DNA from: Breviolum minutum Mf 1.05b.01
Lineage: Eukaryota > Sar > Dinophyceae > Suessiales > Symbiodiniaceae
DNA length: 64,000 bases
Assembly (NCBI GenBank): GCA_000507305.1
Contig: DF239089.1
Span: 408,100 to 472,099 of the forward strand
Reading direction: 5' to 3'
Below the pieces are notes generated by a model that did no database searches, was not told the origin of the DNA, and worked only from the letters and a program-made list of their open reading frames with translations. Of this stretch, positions 11,385 through 22,501 are shown in pieces (within the stretch, counting starts at the first letter, position 1; every line of letters begins with the position of its first letter). A program made the translations under genes and the position numbers.

Positions 11385-12018
11385 AGCCTTATTATTTGTT
11401 GACTAGAGGGTATTCTTGATAGAACTCACCACCTTATCATCCTAACCATCATGACACTCCCTGAATCTAGCAGCGAAAACCCTGTAAAAATTGACGGCTG
11501 GAAGACATTATCCATCCTTTCTTTTTTAAGTTTCGACCTCTTTTCAGGGGCATGTTGGCATGTTGCTTACTTTAACAGGAGTATGTAACTTGCATTTTCC
11601 ATGCCATCTTACCAACCAAAACCTGTCTCAACTGCCGCCAGTCTTTGCGCAATGTCTTGGAGGGTGGTGCCAACCCATGGTTGTCGGGGGGACCTCAGTG
11701 CTGCAAAACATCAACGCCACTCTGGGGTCTTCATATTTTTTGTGGTGATATATACGTAGATACAAATTTTACGAACCACAAAAAACCAGGGGGAGTTTCT
11801 TGATCCCTATGAAGCAGCATATCCGGATTGATGGTGTTAAGCATCTTGAGTTCAAACAATTTTTTCAGGTACCAAAAGTGCCGCTTCTCACAGGGCTGCT
11901 TTCCATAAGTATTCGAGGAAGGGTCGCAGGTGTGAATTAAAACGTAGGTGTTACAGACAAATTGCCATCGCAGTTTCCAATGAACAACAGGGTTATGAAA
12001 CTGATGATGGGATCACCC
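11385..12018. other. non-coding stretch, nothing assigned
   Basis: Open frames here lack splice context. No complete foldback was found. Confidence 0.4.
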
Positions 12019-12094
12019 CATCCCAGATGCTCAATGTATATTTAAATACATTTGGCCAAAATTTATGGGTAAATAGGCCATACATTGAGCATCT
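12019..12094. repeat. palindromic element, family O (single copy)
   Basis: Inverted arms CCCAGATGCTCAATGTAT and ATACATTGAGCATCTGGG, 18 of 18 complementary, around a short AT-rich centre with further TGGCC pairing. Only one copy seen. Confidence 0.8.
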
Positions 12095-13816
12095 GGGCAG
12101 ATTTCCTGGTTCTTACGGGGTATTGGAACCTCTAAAGTTTTTGTTTAAACATGTTTCAATTGCCTATAGTGAAACTGACAAGCATTGCATGCCCCGTATG
12201 TTGACTCTACACTTTAATATGTTTTTTGTTGTGTTGCAAGTATCAATGTTCTCTTGACATTTAACACTAGACATTTTAAATAGCATGTCCTTTGGGAAGC
12301 GACTTGCCCCTGAGTCTTGTAGGTGATGAAACTCTTCGAACTGAAACTGAAATCCTCAGTGGTGATGAAACTCTTCGAACAAACGTATCCTCATCCATGC
12401 CTGCCGGTTCCCCTGGTTCCAAACCGGTTCCAAACCGTCAGAGTTCTTTCTGAAATCAGCATTGAACCTTTCGATTCGTAGAATTCCTGAGCACGAGAAG
12501 TTCAGCACTGCATTTTTGTTGTTACATAACCGTACGAACAACCATTCCTTTTGAATCAGTTTTCAACAGTTGGGGGATGTCTTTTTGGTATATTTTTCCT
12601 TAATGGGGGATGAGATTACGGGATTGATCTTGATAATAGAAACATAACAAATCTCTAAAAGGTACCTTGAACGACATCGTGAGCTACTGGTCCTGGTCCA
12701 AGTATAGCGACCTCACACGACCCCACAAAAGGGATCTGAGGAAGGGACATCCCCTAATTTCAGGGAAAGCTATATAGATTGTGTATATATTTTTATTTAT
12801 TTAATAGGTTTGTGAAATATTATAATTTGACCAGATTGGTTGGAAACTTCTTGCACACAACTCTTTACTGTCCATTCATGGTAAAGCTCTGAAGGAAAAT
12901 CTAGCCACAGACCCGACAGCTCCTTAGAGATCCTAGTTTCTCTATAATGGTCATTAAATGCCACCCATTTTTTTCGGGGAATCAAACAATGCAAATGCAA
13001 CAGTAATTTTATGTTTTTTTTTTTTTTTTTTCGGGGATTTCCCGTGAATAATATTGCATGAAGTTTGGGTTGGCGTCATTTTTTATGACCCCTGTTCTCC
13101 CTTGTTCTCCCAGGTTTTCTAGATCCAAAGAGTGGTCATTGTCACTGGGTGTTTGACACATGTTGTTCTTCATTCAACCTTTTGGTCCAAGGTTTCTTGG
13201 AAGGTGATACAAACACACCCTATTCCCCTTACTCTTTATTGAGTTATATTGGTTTTGGAAGCAAACTTCCACATAAAAAATGGGGCCCCGTGTTTCAGTG
13301 GTGCTTGGGAAAGGTATATTTCTTTGATGCATTTGTTTCCATGCATGATATTCTGGTATAAAGTATATTGACTACACATGATACCAGTATTTCTATGTTT
13401 TTTTTACTATCAATGGATTCAACATGGATTTTCATTTAAAAAACACATACCTTCCAGGATGGTTTGTTTTTATCCGCACTAAAGAATACAGTCCTCGGTA
13501 TTTTTTTTAAAATCACATCCCGATGACATCTTTTCCCCAAGTTTGGTCGTTACCGGCTGAGGCCCAGCATCCAAAGTCTATACAATCGCTTCTTCTGATG
13601 AGACGCGAGTAGTTAAGTTGATCAAGGACATGTCGGACATGACTCGACCGATTTTTTTTTGGGATTTTGTTGGTTTAATTTATTATTCGTTTCGAGAAAA
13701 AAACTCAAATGTTGTGTTGTTTTGGTTTGAGACAGCTAGTTTTTGTTTGATGGGATTCGCCTATCGTTTGAGGCGTATGTAAGAATGTTTTCTACATCTT
13801 ATATTGAAATCTACAT
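12095..13816. other. non-coding stretch, nothing assigned
   Basis: Includes a T homopolymer of about 19 at 13012-13031 and a direct repeat of GGTGATGAAACTCTTCGAAC at about 12323 and 12361. No exon or full element is supported. Confidence 0.45.
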
Positions 13817-13926
13817 CCCTAAGGATCGAGAACCCCTCAATCCAGTGGCTAATTTGAGGACCTTTACACCCCTGCGTCATACAGGTCCTTGGACCCCTCC
13901 ATTGGAGGGTCCAAGGATTCTTAGGG
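13817..13926. mobile_element. palindromic element, family H, copy 1
   Basis: Ends CCCTAAGGATCGAGAACCCC / GGGTCCAAGGATTCTTAGGG with the family core GGCTAATTTGAGGACC and ACACCCCTG. Copies at 19853, 20076 and (partial) 43359. Confidence 0.75.
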
Positions 13927-14037
13927 ATTCTTGGGCATGTCGTCTCGGCCCCGGGAATGCGACAAACCTCAACTGAGAGGATCCAGCAGGTCGATTCGGC
14001 TTGGTAAAGCCACTCCCGGAATGACTTCTCAATAAAA

Positions 14038-14143
14038 ACTGGGTGGTGGTTACAAATATTTGTTTATTTTCACCCCAATCCTTCGGGAAGATGAACCCAT
14101 TTTGACGAGCATATTTTTCAAATGGGTTGAAACCACCAACTAG
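14038..14143. mobile_element. palindromic element, family I, copy 2
   Basis: GGTGGTGGTTACAAATATT at the left and GGGTTGAAACCACCAACTAG at the right, with TTTTCACCCC and CCCATTTTGACGAGCATATT inside. Confidence 0.75.
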
Positions 14144-14188
14144 CAAATCTCCATGTATTGTTGGCAAAATTCATGAAACAATTCAATA

Positions 14189-14270
14189 CCCATAGGAACC
14201 ATGTATGGCATATTTACCGATACGTTTGGTTGATTTCTATGGTACATGTATAGGTAAATAGCATGGAATG
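14189..14270. repeat. MITE family F, copy 3 (diverged)
   Basis: CCATAGGAACCATGTATGG at the left and AGGTAAATAGCATGGAATG at the right. The right arm has drifted. Confidence 0.6.
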
Positions 14271-14790
14271 TAAACGCGATTGAATGGATATCAGTTGGGC
14301 TCTGGCAATATGTTTTTATTACCTCTGCAAATCTCGTCAGATCTCACCATGTCAGACCATGTCAAAATGTCGTCATGTCCAATGATTTATTGCCGGTTTC
14401 ACTGCAGTCCGCAGTTTTGATTAACCGTGACGCAGAGGAGGAGTGTTCTGTGTGATTCGGGTCAATGTATTCATTTCCCCGAGTCTTTGAGAAAATGAGT
14501 TTGTGAATCGATGGTGATTTGATCATGTGCCTTGCTTTTGATGAATAAAACAGCGTTTATGAACATCCTTTTTTGAGTCAGAAAGTTTCAATGACATCAT
14601 CAAATACATGGCAAATATCTTCATGATTTGTAGATTAGTGCAAAGTCCCCCATGCTTCAGTGGACCAACTCACGGGTGGCTTCACAGGCTGGGGACAAGA
14701 CAGGGCCATATGTTAAGTGTGTGTTTATTCACATAGGGAAACACAAATCATAGAACTTCATAAACTGCTTGGTGTGGTTCTCCCTTTGGA
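14271..14790. other. non-coding stretch, nothing assigned
   Basis: Contains near-repeats of the word CATGTCAGACCATGTCAAAATG but no exon or foldback. Confidence 0.4.
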
Positions 14791-14898
14791 CCCTAAGAAT
14801 TCTTGGGATGTCATTTTTGGTGTCAAAAGGACCTTGTTTGAGGCCCTGAACCGGAGGGTCTGGTGTTTCCAAAGGAGGGGTCAGGATTCTTACGGGGA
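14791..14898. mobile_element. palindromic element, family G, copy 1
   Basis: Ends CCCTAAGAATTCTTGGGATG / GGTCAGGATTCTTACGGG. Inner words TGTCAAAAGGACC and GGAGGGTCTGGTGTTTCC are shared with copies at 23971, 32225 and 36454. Confidence 0.75.
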
Positions 14899-15170
14899 TG
14901 TCATTTTCAAAATTTCCGAACAAAAACGTGGTTGGCAAAATAGATTTCCAACCCTCAAAAAGTCAACTTTGGACATGTGGCAACCAAACAATCCATATCT
15001 TGCAACTCCAAACCACCAGTTTTAAATGGATGGAATTGGTTAAACAACAAATTTCCATGTAAAGATTTGGAATCATCCAATTGAAACACAACCCATTGAT
15101 AAATGGATATATCATTTTGTTTCTTCCATTTGCAATTCAACACTTTTTTTTCACTCCGCACCGCTGCGAG

Positions 15171-15298
15171 ACGGCTGAAACTTGCAAACTCTGCACGGCT
15201 TCCGGGTCTTATTGTGGTCCTCTTCGGGCGCCCATTGGATTGTCCACTCTCGGCGGGTTTTCTTTGACGTCGTCTCGTTGGAAAAAAGAGGCCAAACA
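15171..15298 (+). CDS. candidate Cys-containing exon, unassigned
   Basis: GC-rich stretch that reads TAETCKLCTASGSYCGPLRA then PIGLSTLGGFSLTSSRWKKE without stops. It is preceded by TGCGAG as a possible acceptor and followed by a strong donor, ACA^GTAAGA. An alternative frame ending at the same donor is also open. No family recognised. Confidence 0.3.
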
Positions 15299-15337
15299 GT
15301 AAGAAATGTCATGGAAATCTCCCAATGCCATCCCCAA

Positions 15338-15427
15338 CCCATAGGATCCATGTATGGTATACTTACCTACATTTGGTTGATTTTTATGGAAAATGTAGGT
15401 AAATATACCATACATGGATCCTATGGG
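15338..15427. mobile_element. MITE family F, copy 4
   Basis: Almost perfect foldback: CCCATAGGATCCATGTATGG / CCATACATGGATCCTATGGG, then TACCTACATT / AATGTAGGTA around a TTGATTTTTATGG loop. Confidence 0.9.
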
Positions 15428-16368
15428 CAATAGAAATAGCCAGCCTAAGAGACAAGCAGGTTGTTTATTAGAATCCTTCATCTGGGGCCACGATTTTTGT
15501 CTTGTTGGGGGTTGAATGGGCCAACCTTGGGGGTTTTCCGTAGGACCCTTAGATTTTGCATGATAACTACCGTGGCCCCCGAATTTTCTTGGAAAAATTT
15601 GGGTCTCAATTTTTTTTCGCCTCCAAACTTGGGCCTGTTTTTCTTTAGAAGGGTGATGATGTTCTAGGGCTCTTGGATTGGACCCATTTTTTGGAGGGTT
15701 CAAACCCGATTCTGAAACGGAAGCTTTGGAGGAAGGGATTTGCCCTTCAAGATGCATGGAGTTTGGGTTGGGGTCTGACAAAAACCCCGTGGACATCCAG
15801 ATGTCACACAGCAATTGAGGTGGTTTTGGATGGTTTTGGTATGGATGGATCTCCTGAAAACATATGATCCAAACACAATTTACCTCAATTTTGCTATGAC
15901 TGGATGTCTATAGGGAATGGGATTCACTACCAGTCAATCTCAATTTTAAGGCACCATTTTCACAAACACATTTAACCCTTGACATGATCGTGGATATCGT
16001 TTTTTGATTGGAGATGATGGAATCTTCATGCACGATTTCATGAAACACCCGTACGGTACAGTGAATTGGGTGGTTTTATCTTTTGGCCCGAGCCACTGAC
16101 CAAACATAACTGCAGCCATGTCGTCAGACTGGAGGATCTCAAGTTATATAAGACTTAAATTTCCACATGTTTCCATCAGTTTTCGATGCAAAAATCCACC
16201 TATCCATGTGGTTCACTACGTACATCAAATATTGGAAACTGTTCCGTTCCGACGTTTCCGAACCCTGCAGGCCATGTTTACTCAAAGCGCAAAGATACTT
16301 GAATTGTCCAAGGCTCCAAGGTGAACATGTATGCTCCCAATAATTGCTCCAGATGTCCAAATTTTCAT
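15428..16368. other. non-coding stretch, nothing assigned
   Basis: Open frames on both strands lack splice context or motifs. No complete foldback. Confidence 0.4.
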
Positions 16369-16400
16369 CCCAGGCGGTGCAGGATTTCTTCCATCAACAG
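16369..16400. repeat. half-copy of MITE family A
   Basis: Only the right arm is present: GGTGCAGGATTTCTTCCATC then AACAG before TA. The left arm is missing, so this is a broken copy. Confidence 0.75.
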
Positions 16401-16823
16401 TAGTTTCATCCACCTCTTTGGTGGGACCGGTTGAGTTTTGCATGGTAGTTAACTTACTTGAGCAACTTCTGAGCAACGTTAAGTATCCAGAAAAGTTATT
16501 CAGAGGACTGGCAGATTCACCCAGATGAATGATGGATTTTTTTGTGATAGGATGAAGTAATGAGGATTCAGAATCAACCATCCATAGTAGGTAAATATGC
16601 CAGTTTGATTCAAGAGATGTTATACGAGGTATGTATACCGTATACCTAGCTTTCGACCACGAGTCTACAAGTGTGGGCCCCCACCAGTTATATGTTATAA
16701 CGCAATTTATAGGAGTGAAATAACAACCCCAGGGAAACCCCATTAATTTTCGGCCGTGTCTTGGGATGAAATAGCTCCATTTGAAAACGATCGTCTCGGG
16801 GGCGTTTACCTCGGTTTTTCGCA

Positions 16824-16955
16824 ATGAAGCCACCTGAATTGCATCGAGCACGTAGTGCACAAAGTGCACAGGGCTCACAGCAACTTGAAGCCGACCAAGG
16901 GGGAGGAAGTGTGGCTGGAAATTCTTCAGCTACTTGGAGGATCATCCCAGGACTT
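16824..16955 (+). CDS. candidate first exon, unassigned
   Basis: An ATG-started frame reads MKPPELHRARSAQSAQGSQQ then LEADQGGGSVAGNSSATWRI, 44 codons ending at a textbook donor, GGACTT^GTAAGTGG. It is low-complexity and Ser/Gln/Ala-rich, like a disordered N-terminus. It lies upstream of the Ariadne gene on the same strand, but its phase does not join directly to the exon-like piece at 18144. Either an exon is missing or it is a separate gene. Confidence 0.4.
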
Positions 16956-17087
16956 GTAAGTGGTTGATACGGTTAGGAAAAACGTCCCCTAGCTGGGGTT
17001 CTGGGACCCCTTTCAAATGGCCTAAATGGCTTATAAAATCTTATAAATGGTGGTTATTAACTACTTACTAACTGGGTTGATCCTCCA

Positions 17088-17198
17088 AGTAGGTGGTGGT
17101 TTCAATTATTTTTTTTTCACCCCAATCCTTGACGAAGACGAACCCGTTTTGATGAGCATATGATATGTTTCAAACAGGTTGGTTCAACCACAACCTAG
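17088..17198. mobile_element. palindromic element, family I, copy 3
   Basis: TAGGTGGTGGTTTCAATTAT at the left and GGTTGGTTCAACCACAACCTA at the right. TTTTGATGAGCATATGAT inside. Confidence 0.7.
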
Positions 17199-17290
17199 CC
17201 AGGCATTTGGACCCAATTTTTGAAGTAGATTCGACACCTGTCAACCAATTGGTTCCAAAGAGCCGTGTTTTTTTTTTACATAGTGTATTT

Positions 17291-17382
17291 CCCACAGGAT
17301 CCATGGGACTGGTATGTTTACCCACATTTGGTTGAATTTTATGGTAAATGTAGGTAAATATACCAGTCCCATGGATCCAATG
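17291..17382. mobile_element. MITE family F, copy 5
   Basis: CCCACAGGATCCATGGGACT / AGTCCCATGGATCCAATGAG with TACCCACATT / AATGTAGGTA inner arms. Confidence 0.85.
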
Positions 17383-17540
17383 AGTTTGACATGTCGCTAT
17401 TAATGATGTGATTATTGGCATGGGGCCATGGTGCTCTGAAACTTCCAGAGGATTATCACCTTAAGTAGCCCTCACAAAAAAGGTCCCGTTAAGCTGCAGG
17501 GATTTGCTGCTATCGATCACTAGATTATTTCATCCCAATT

Positions 17541-17623
17541 CTAGGTGGTGGTTTCACATCTCTACCTGGGGAAATGATCCAATTTGACTGATATTTTTAA
17601 AATGGGTTGAAACCACCAACTAG
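17541..17623. repeat. palindromic element, family I, copy 4 (internally shortened)
   Basis: CTAGGTGGTGGTTTCA / TGAAACCACCAACTAG. The TTTTATTTTCACCC segment found in other copies is missing. Confidence 0.7.
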
Positions 17624-17995
17624 AATTTTACTGCATTTCCAAGTGGATGACATGAACTACTTACATTAGTTGCACTCCTGTCAGCCAACATAGCTGCCAT
17701 AGCTATGCAAAATCATCATCTCTACTGGCAAATACTATCTAAACACAGTTTATTTTCCATGGCTATGTTAGTTTACCAGAGGGTGCTAACCATTGATCCT
17801 AACTTCCAACCGGACACCCCTGGCCCAACCATAGATTTCTTGTACGGACCTATACCAGCTATTGCCAAATACTGGCGGACCAATCATCACCCCCTTCAAA
17901 GATGGCCCTTACATACTTCCGAAAAGTTCGGGATGATGGCTTAAAGTTTTCATGTCAATAAAAACTTTCGTGACATGAATCCGGATATTCCCTTA

Positions 17996-18115
17996 CTGGG
18001 ATGTCCATGGTACTTAGCAACTGGGTTATAACCCCTATTTAACTAGGTCATAAGTCCCTTAAGTAGGTTATAAACCAACTTACTAAGTAGCTACTAACTT
18101 CCATGGACACCCTAG
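17996..18115. mobile_element. MITE family C, copy 3
   Basis: CTGGGATGTCCATGGTACTT at the left and AACTTCCATGGACACCCTAG at the right, with TA on each side. Same family as 3838. Confidence 0.85.
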
Positions 18116-18143
18116 TAGCCTTTTTTGTTGTTGAATCTTTCAG

Positions 18144-18186
18144 GTATTCCTTTGAAGATGATGATGACGACTTGGATTTCCTCGAG
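18144..18186 (+). CDS. ARI-like: candidate acidic N-terminal exon of the Ariadne gene
   Basis: After TTTCAG the frame reads YSFEDDDDDLDFLE, with GAG^GCTGTG or GCT^GTGCGG as possible donors. Ariadne proteins usually have an acidic N-terminus rich in Asp, Glu, Tyr and Ser before the UBA-like segment, which fits. A phase-0 end matches the phase-0 start of the next exon at 22023. The link is inference from position, strand, phase and composition. Confidence 0.35.
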
Positions 18187-18280
18187 GCTGTGCGGTGGGC
18201 AGGCAATTTGATGACCTTTTGGATGGCTTTTTTGTTGGATCCTTCTCTTATGTGCACAATGATCCCTCCTCAGACTTTGC

Positions 18281-18740
18281 AAGCTTGGTGGCTCCACAAA
18301 CAACGAGATTGACACATACGGCTTCCAGAACGAGCTGCGTCGAGTGGGAAGCCGCCGCAAGTCGCTGCACGAGGCCGAGTTCAGCGAATACCGTAAACTT
18401 TGCGGCCGCCGGCCCCGCCATGGACAACCCCGACCCACTGAGCGAAGCGGACCGCCCGCGAGATCCGAGCGATGATCCAGTGGTGTCGCTCATCTGCATC
18501 CTTTCAACTTTGGGGGACGTCCGGCCATGAACAAAGAGCAGATCGACGGCTTCCAGGCCTAGGCAGCTGAAACCTTCAAAGGGCCCAACCACGCCTTTTT
18601 TCGAGGAGAAACATGCTGCGGCCCTCTTCGGGACAGTGGTTGTGGCGAGCCCACGTTCCATCCTGCACTTGGCGGCGCTGAACATGCCATGCTTGCAAGT
18701 GGCAGGCCCGCGCAAGTCGGAGCGGTCGGGCCCCACTTTC
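18281..18740. pseudogene. GC-rich coding-like segment, frame-broken, unassigned
   Basis: Clearly more GC-rich than its surroundings. One plus frame from about 18287 reads GGSTNNEIDTYGFQNELRRV then GSRRKSLHEAEFSEYRKLCG before a stop. Other plus frames carry further open pieces, and the minus strand is open for about 160 codons. A DxYGF word like the start of TBC (Rab-GAP) proteins is the only hint of family and is weak. Best read as a decayed or retroposed gene fragment. Strand is uncertain. Confidence 0.3.
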
Positions 18741-18902
18741 TTTCAGCCCTCATGTTACATACATAGTTCAGCTGCCTCGAGGGCTTCGATTGGCAAATTC
18801 CGGTTGGGATGAAGAAAGAAGAAGAAGATGATGATGAATCACTCGTGACTGCCGCATCCGACTTTCTTCCTTGACATTCCATTATGACCTCACAGTGTCA
18901 TT

Positions 18903-18903
18903 C

Positions 18904-18940
<37 letters not shown>

Positions 18941-19012
18941 GCTGTTGCTGGTGGTGGTGGTGGTGGTGGTGGTGGTGGTGGTGGTGGTGGTGGTGGTGGT
19001 GGTGGTGGTGGT
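18903..19012. repeat. compound trinucleotide microsatellite (GTT)n(GGT)n
   Basis: About 12 GTT units, a short GCTGTTGCT interruption, then about 20 GGT units, followed by looser GTT-rich DNA to about 19115. Confidence 0.95.
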
Positions 19013-19115
19013 TCTTTGTTGTTGTTGGTTGTTGTTTAATTCTGTTTAATTGTTCTTTGTTTTTTTTGTTGTTGGTTGGTGTTTTTTTTTGTTTGTTGGT
19101 GTTGTTGTTCTTCTT

Positions 19116-19852
19116 ACTTCTTCTTCGCGTCTATACTACCCAAAATAGTTGGTTCAGCACAAGATATCATAAAGACATATAAAGACCCCTGTTAACCAAG
19201 CAGTCTGCGATCATATAAATACCTTTCTTGCTGGCTCAATTCAAGAATCGCTGCAGATGCTTGAGTTCGTGGAACGGCCGTGTTAAATTTTGGGTATTCG
19301 TCATTCTGATGTAGTCCTTTTGAGGGCGACAATGCAGATATACTGAAGAAAATATGGGCTGCGTTTGTAAAATGTTTCGGAAATTGAATGCTTTTCACTC
19401 CGAAACACTTTCCAATCATTTTGATTGTAATACATTCCGCTTAAACCACCATTAATTGTTCTGATCAGAGATCTTGTGATTTCAAAGATGGACTATGTAG
19501 TGAAAATTTCCGGAAGATATCCTTAGTTGGGAATTTGTCCTTTTTGGAATACATGAAATGAAGTATTCAAGTCTCTCTGCATGGTTGATGGAAAAAGTTG
19601 GGGCGTCCAACGGGGCATCATTTGTCACCTTTGAATCACTGGGTATTTGGGTAACTGGTACCGTTTCGCCATGTTTCGCCAAACGGGGACGATTTCCGTG
19701 AAATAGCCAGCAAAACATCCCTGTGTTTTCCGTAGCCCTGGACATCCAAATCCTCCCGTTGTAGTACAGTGTTTTAGTTTGGAGAAATCAAGTTTCAATA
19801 CCCAACCTCAGGTCATGTTTAAGATCTCTATATATAGGGTTTGAAATATACA
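19116..19852. other. non-coding stretch, nothing assigned
   Basis: No exon with splice context and no full foldback found. Confidence 0.4.
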
Positions 19853-19953
19853 TCCCTAAGGATCATTGGACCCTCAAAACTGGTTATTTTGAGGACCCTA
19901 CCCCTGCTATACAGGTTCAAACCCTTTTATTGGAGGGTCCAAGATCCTTAGGG
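19853..19953. mobile_element. palindromic element, family H, copy 2
   Basis: CCCTAAGGATCATTGGACCC / GGGTCCAAGATCCTTAGGG, with TTTTGAGGACC and TACCCCTG inside. Confidence 0.75.
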
Positions 19954-20075
19954 ATAATCCATCATTTGTCTATGACCTCGGGAAGAGGCGAAGAAAGACG
20001 TGCCAGCAGGACGTGCAGGACGAAAAAATGACTGTTTTTTTATGGGTGGGTGCAGTTGGTAACATTTTGGCAATA

Positions 20076-20178
20076 CCCTAAGGATCCTAACCCCTCAAAA
20101 GTGGCTAATCTGAGGACCTATACACCCCTGTTATACAGGGGCAAACCCCTCCATTGGAGGGTCCAAGGATTCTTAGGG
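20076..20178. mobile_element. palindromic element, family H, copy 3
   Basis: TA-flanked: CCCTAAGGATCCTAACCCCT / GGGTCCAAGGATTCTTAGGG. Confidence 0.8.
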
Positions 20179-21297
20179 TATGTTATATTTTGATATATAT
20201 GTGGGGGAAGGTTTTTTGGCTGCTTTACTCACAAAAGATCGTTGATTTTTTTCCGGGCAGTGAAGTGGGATATATTAGCATATTACATACCTATAGCCAG
20301 TATTGATATATATATATATATGTTTTTTTGTTTGCCTTAAAACCTGTAACAGTGTGTACGTATGTTTTTCATTTTTATGAACGGAATCGTTTCAATTTTC
20401 ACAGAATCCACTTGTTTTCTAGTGTTTAGACAGGACCTAAGTTATAGGCATTTATAAGAACTAGATCCGTTTTGAGAACTATTCTTTGGTTTGTTTTTGA
20501 TCTCTTGCGTATTTAGAATTTGAACACACCTACAAAAATCAACAACAACAATCGTACATAGGTACCATGTAAGGTGTTGTAAAAAATGAGATGCCGAGAG
20601 ATCGCATTTGTATGAAATAACACCTTGACGGAACTTCCAACTCAACCAAATACATCCAAATACTGTATTCTCAAATTATCTTCGTGACTTTCCGAGATGG
20701 TTCACATCTCCGACGATTGGGGTTCAATTATATGTCGAAAAAATACCAATAGGGTGACATGACATGTGCAAGGACATGTGGTGATATCGAGAAAACAAAA
20801 AAACAACAAACAATCTGCCAAAGCTCCACTGGATTTAAAGTGAGGTAGTCCAACTTGATAAAATCAAACATTAAAAACACATGCAAAGAAAGGCCAACCG
20901 CGGTCCTGGGTGTGTTGTTGTTGACATGAACCATTAACCTTAGCACATTATGTTGTTTTTTCTTGGTGATGTAATTCTACTGCAATAGGATTCTAAAGGG
21001 GGGGCGGTGATTCCCCTAATCATTCCTAATGTTCCCTAAGGTTCCCCAATCTTCCCTAGGAATATTTAGGGTTCCCCAGTTACCCCCTCCCCTTGAAACC
21101 CCCCCCCTTAAGAATCCTAGAATACTAGGTATATGGATTTTTGTCGGGTTTATCTATAAAGGATCACTTGTATTCAGTTGTCCCTTCGAAATCCGTGGGT
21201 TATGGAAATTGCAACCATTTCCAAACCTCCGCTGTGCTAGCCTTGAGAGCCCTGCCTTTACTAAAGACTTTGACAACAAAAAAACGGGAAAAATCCA
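20179..21297. other. non-coding stretch, nothing assigned
   Basis: Includes an AT-dinucleotide run near 20307 and C-rich text at 21001-21115 with repeated TTCCCTAAGGTTCCCC-like words. No exon is supported. Confidence 0.4.
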
Positions 21298-21399
21298 TGC
21301 TGGTTGGTGGTTTCAAAGATTTTTTATTTTCACCCCTACTTGGGGAAGATTCCCAGTTTGACTAATATTTTTCAAACAGGTTGAAACCACCAACCAGCA
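21298..21399. mobile_element. palindromic element, family I, copy 5 (best copy)
   Basis: Arms ATGCTGGTTGGTGGTTTCAA and TTGAAACCACCAACCAGCAT are perfectly complementary over 20 bp. The interior has TTTTCACCCCTACTTGGGGA and CAGTTTGACTAATATTTTTC. Confidence 0.85.
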
Positions 21400-21892
21400 T
21401 GGTCTCCAATAAAGTGGACATTGAATCAGGTGTTGCTGGTGTTTCCTAATGGGATCCTGAGGTTTGCAAGATGGAAATGTCCAATTTTTCCTTTTTCTGG
21501 ATGGCAAATGGTGTATTGTCAGGGTTCTTTCCTCGCCGTTAGTTTCGGGGAGTGGATCCTAAGTTTCAACATCAACATCCCATGATATTGTTTCCCTTAG
21601 AATCCATCGGTAAGGATTAAAGATAGCACAGCTTATCACCCTACTTTCACTGAAGCTAACATCAGAGATACCCGAAAATTCATTAATATTGCGGTTTGGA
21701 AGACTATCTGTCATTTTTGGGAACCTGCTTCGCATTTTCAGTTCGTTTTCGGGGTTGTAACCTCTGGTACTTTGTAACTAGGTACATGTAGTATCTGGAT
21801 TATAACCCCTCTAAGTAAGTTTGAAATCCCATAAGTAGGTCATACCCCAACTTATATACTAAACATGTTCCTATCTAAGAGTTTTTCAACAT

Positions 21893-21985
21893 ACCCCTGG
21901 AACATACCCCAGACCCCCAACCAACGGTTTATGAAGGAATTCCTTTCAATTGGTGGTTTAGGGATTCCTGGGGTATGCTCCAAAG
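21893..21985. repeat. palindromic element, family M, copy 1
   Basis: CCTGGAACATACCCCAG at the left and CTGGGGTATGCTCC at the right, with GAAGGAATTCCTTTC at the centre. Copies at 23189 and 45598. Confidence 0.7.
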
Positions 21986-22022
21986 GAGGGATGTTGGGGT
22001 TTTCTTAGATCCTAACTTCCAG

Positions 22023-22170
22023 GGACACCATCCTTGCCGACCCCACGACATCCTTGGCGATTTTTTTCACGGGAATCACCGCCCGCCAGGAGCTGCTGCC
22101 GTGATCTACTCCTTAGAGATGTTAGAGCGTGATCGGCAACGACTTCTGGCAGAAGCTATGGAATGTACAG
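22023..22170 (+). CDS. ARI-like: Ariadne RBR exon 1 (start of UBA-like region)
   Basis: Opens after CTTCCAG in phase 0 and ends at the canonical donor ACAG^GTGAGA. The distal half reads AAAVIYSLEMLERDRQRLLA then EAMECT, resembling the helix that precedes the UBA-like segment in Ariadne proteins. The first half (HHPCRPHDILGDFFHGNHRP) is less certain, because an internal CGCCAG at 22084-22089 could be the real acceptor. Confidence 0.7.
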
Positions 22171-22377
22171 GTGAGAAACGGCATTTCAAACAGATGTTCA
22201 AGAAATCATGGCGAGAGGGCTGGAGAGGATATTTTATTCGATCCGTTTGGAAATATTAGATGGAAACACATGTGTTTTTTTCATTGGGAAGTTGTTGGAA
22301 CCTTCCACTCCCATTGAGGTTTTCAAAAAACCAGCGAAAAGTGACTAGTGAAAAGTGACACTTTCAGTGGGATTTCC

Positions 22378-22501
22378 AGGGACCCCCCCAATAATGGGAC
22401 CCCTAGCCACTCCCGTAAGAATCCCTCAAGATATGGGAATGGTATGGGAAGCTTGCCATAAGGGATTCCCATTAATTATTGGATTTATTGGGGTCCCACT
22501 G
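22378..22501. repeat. palindromic element, family R (single copy)
   Basis: GGGACCCCCCCAATAATGGG at the left against ATTATTGGATTTATTGGGGT at the right, with GGGAATGG / CCATAAGGGATTCCC inside. Lies in intron 1 of the Ariadne gene. Confidence 0.6.

Noticed and set aside
15209..15814. 201-codon minus-strand ORF
   Set aside because: It runs straight through a family-F hairpin and its words (GSMYGIFTYI...) are translations of that repeat; a repeat artefact.
18287..18470. TBC (Rab-GAP) domain protein
   Set aside because: Only a DxYGF-like word supports it, and the frame breaks soon after. Kept as an unassigned fragment.
18871..19182. ORF with long Cys and Trp homopolymers
   Set aside because: Direct translation of the (GTT)n(GGT)n microsatellite.
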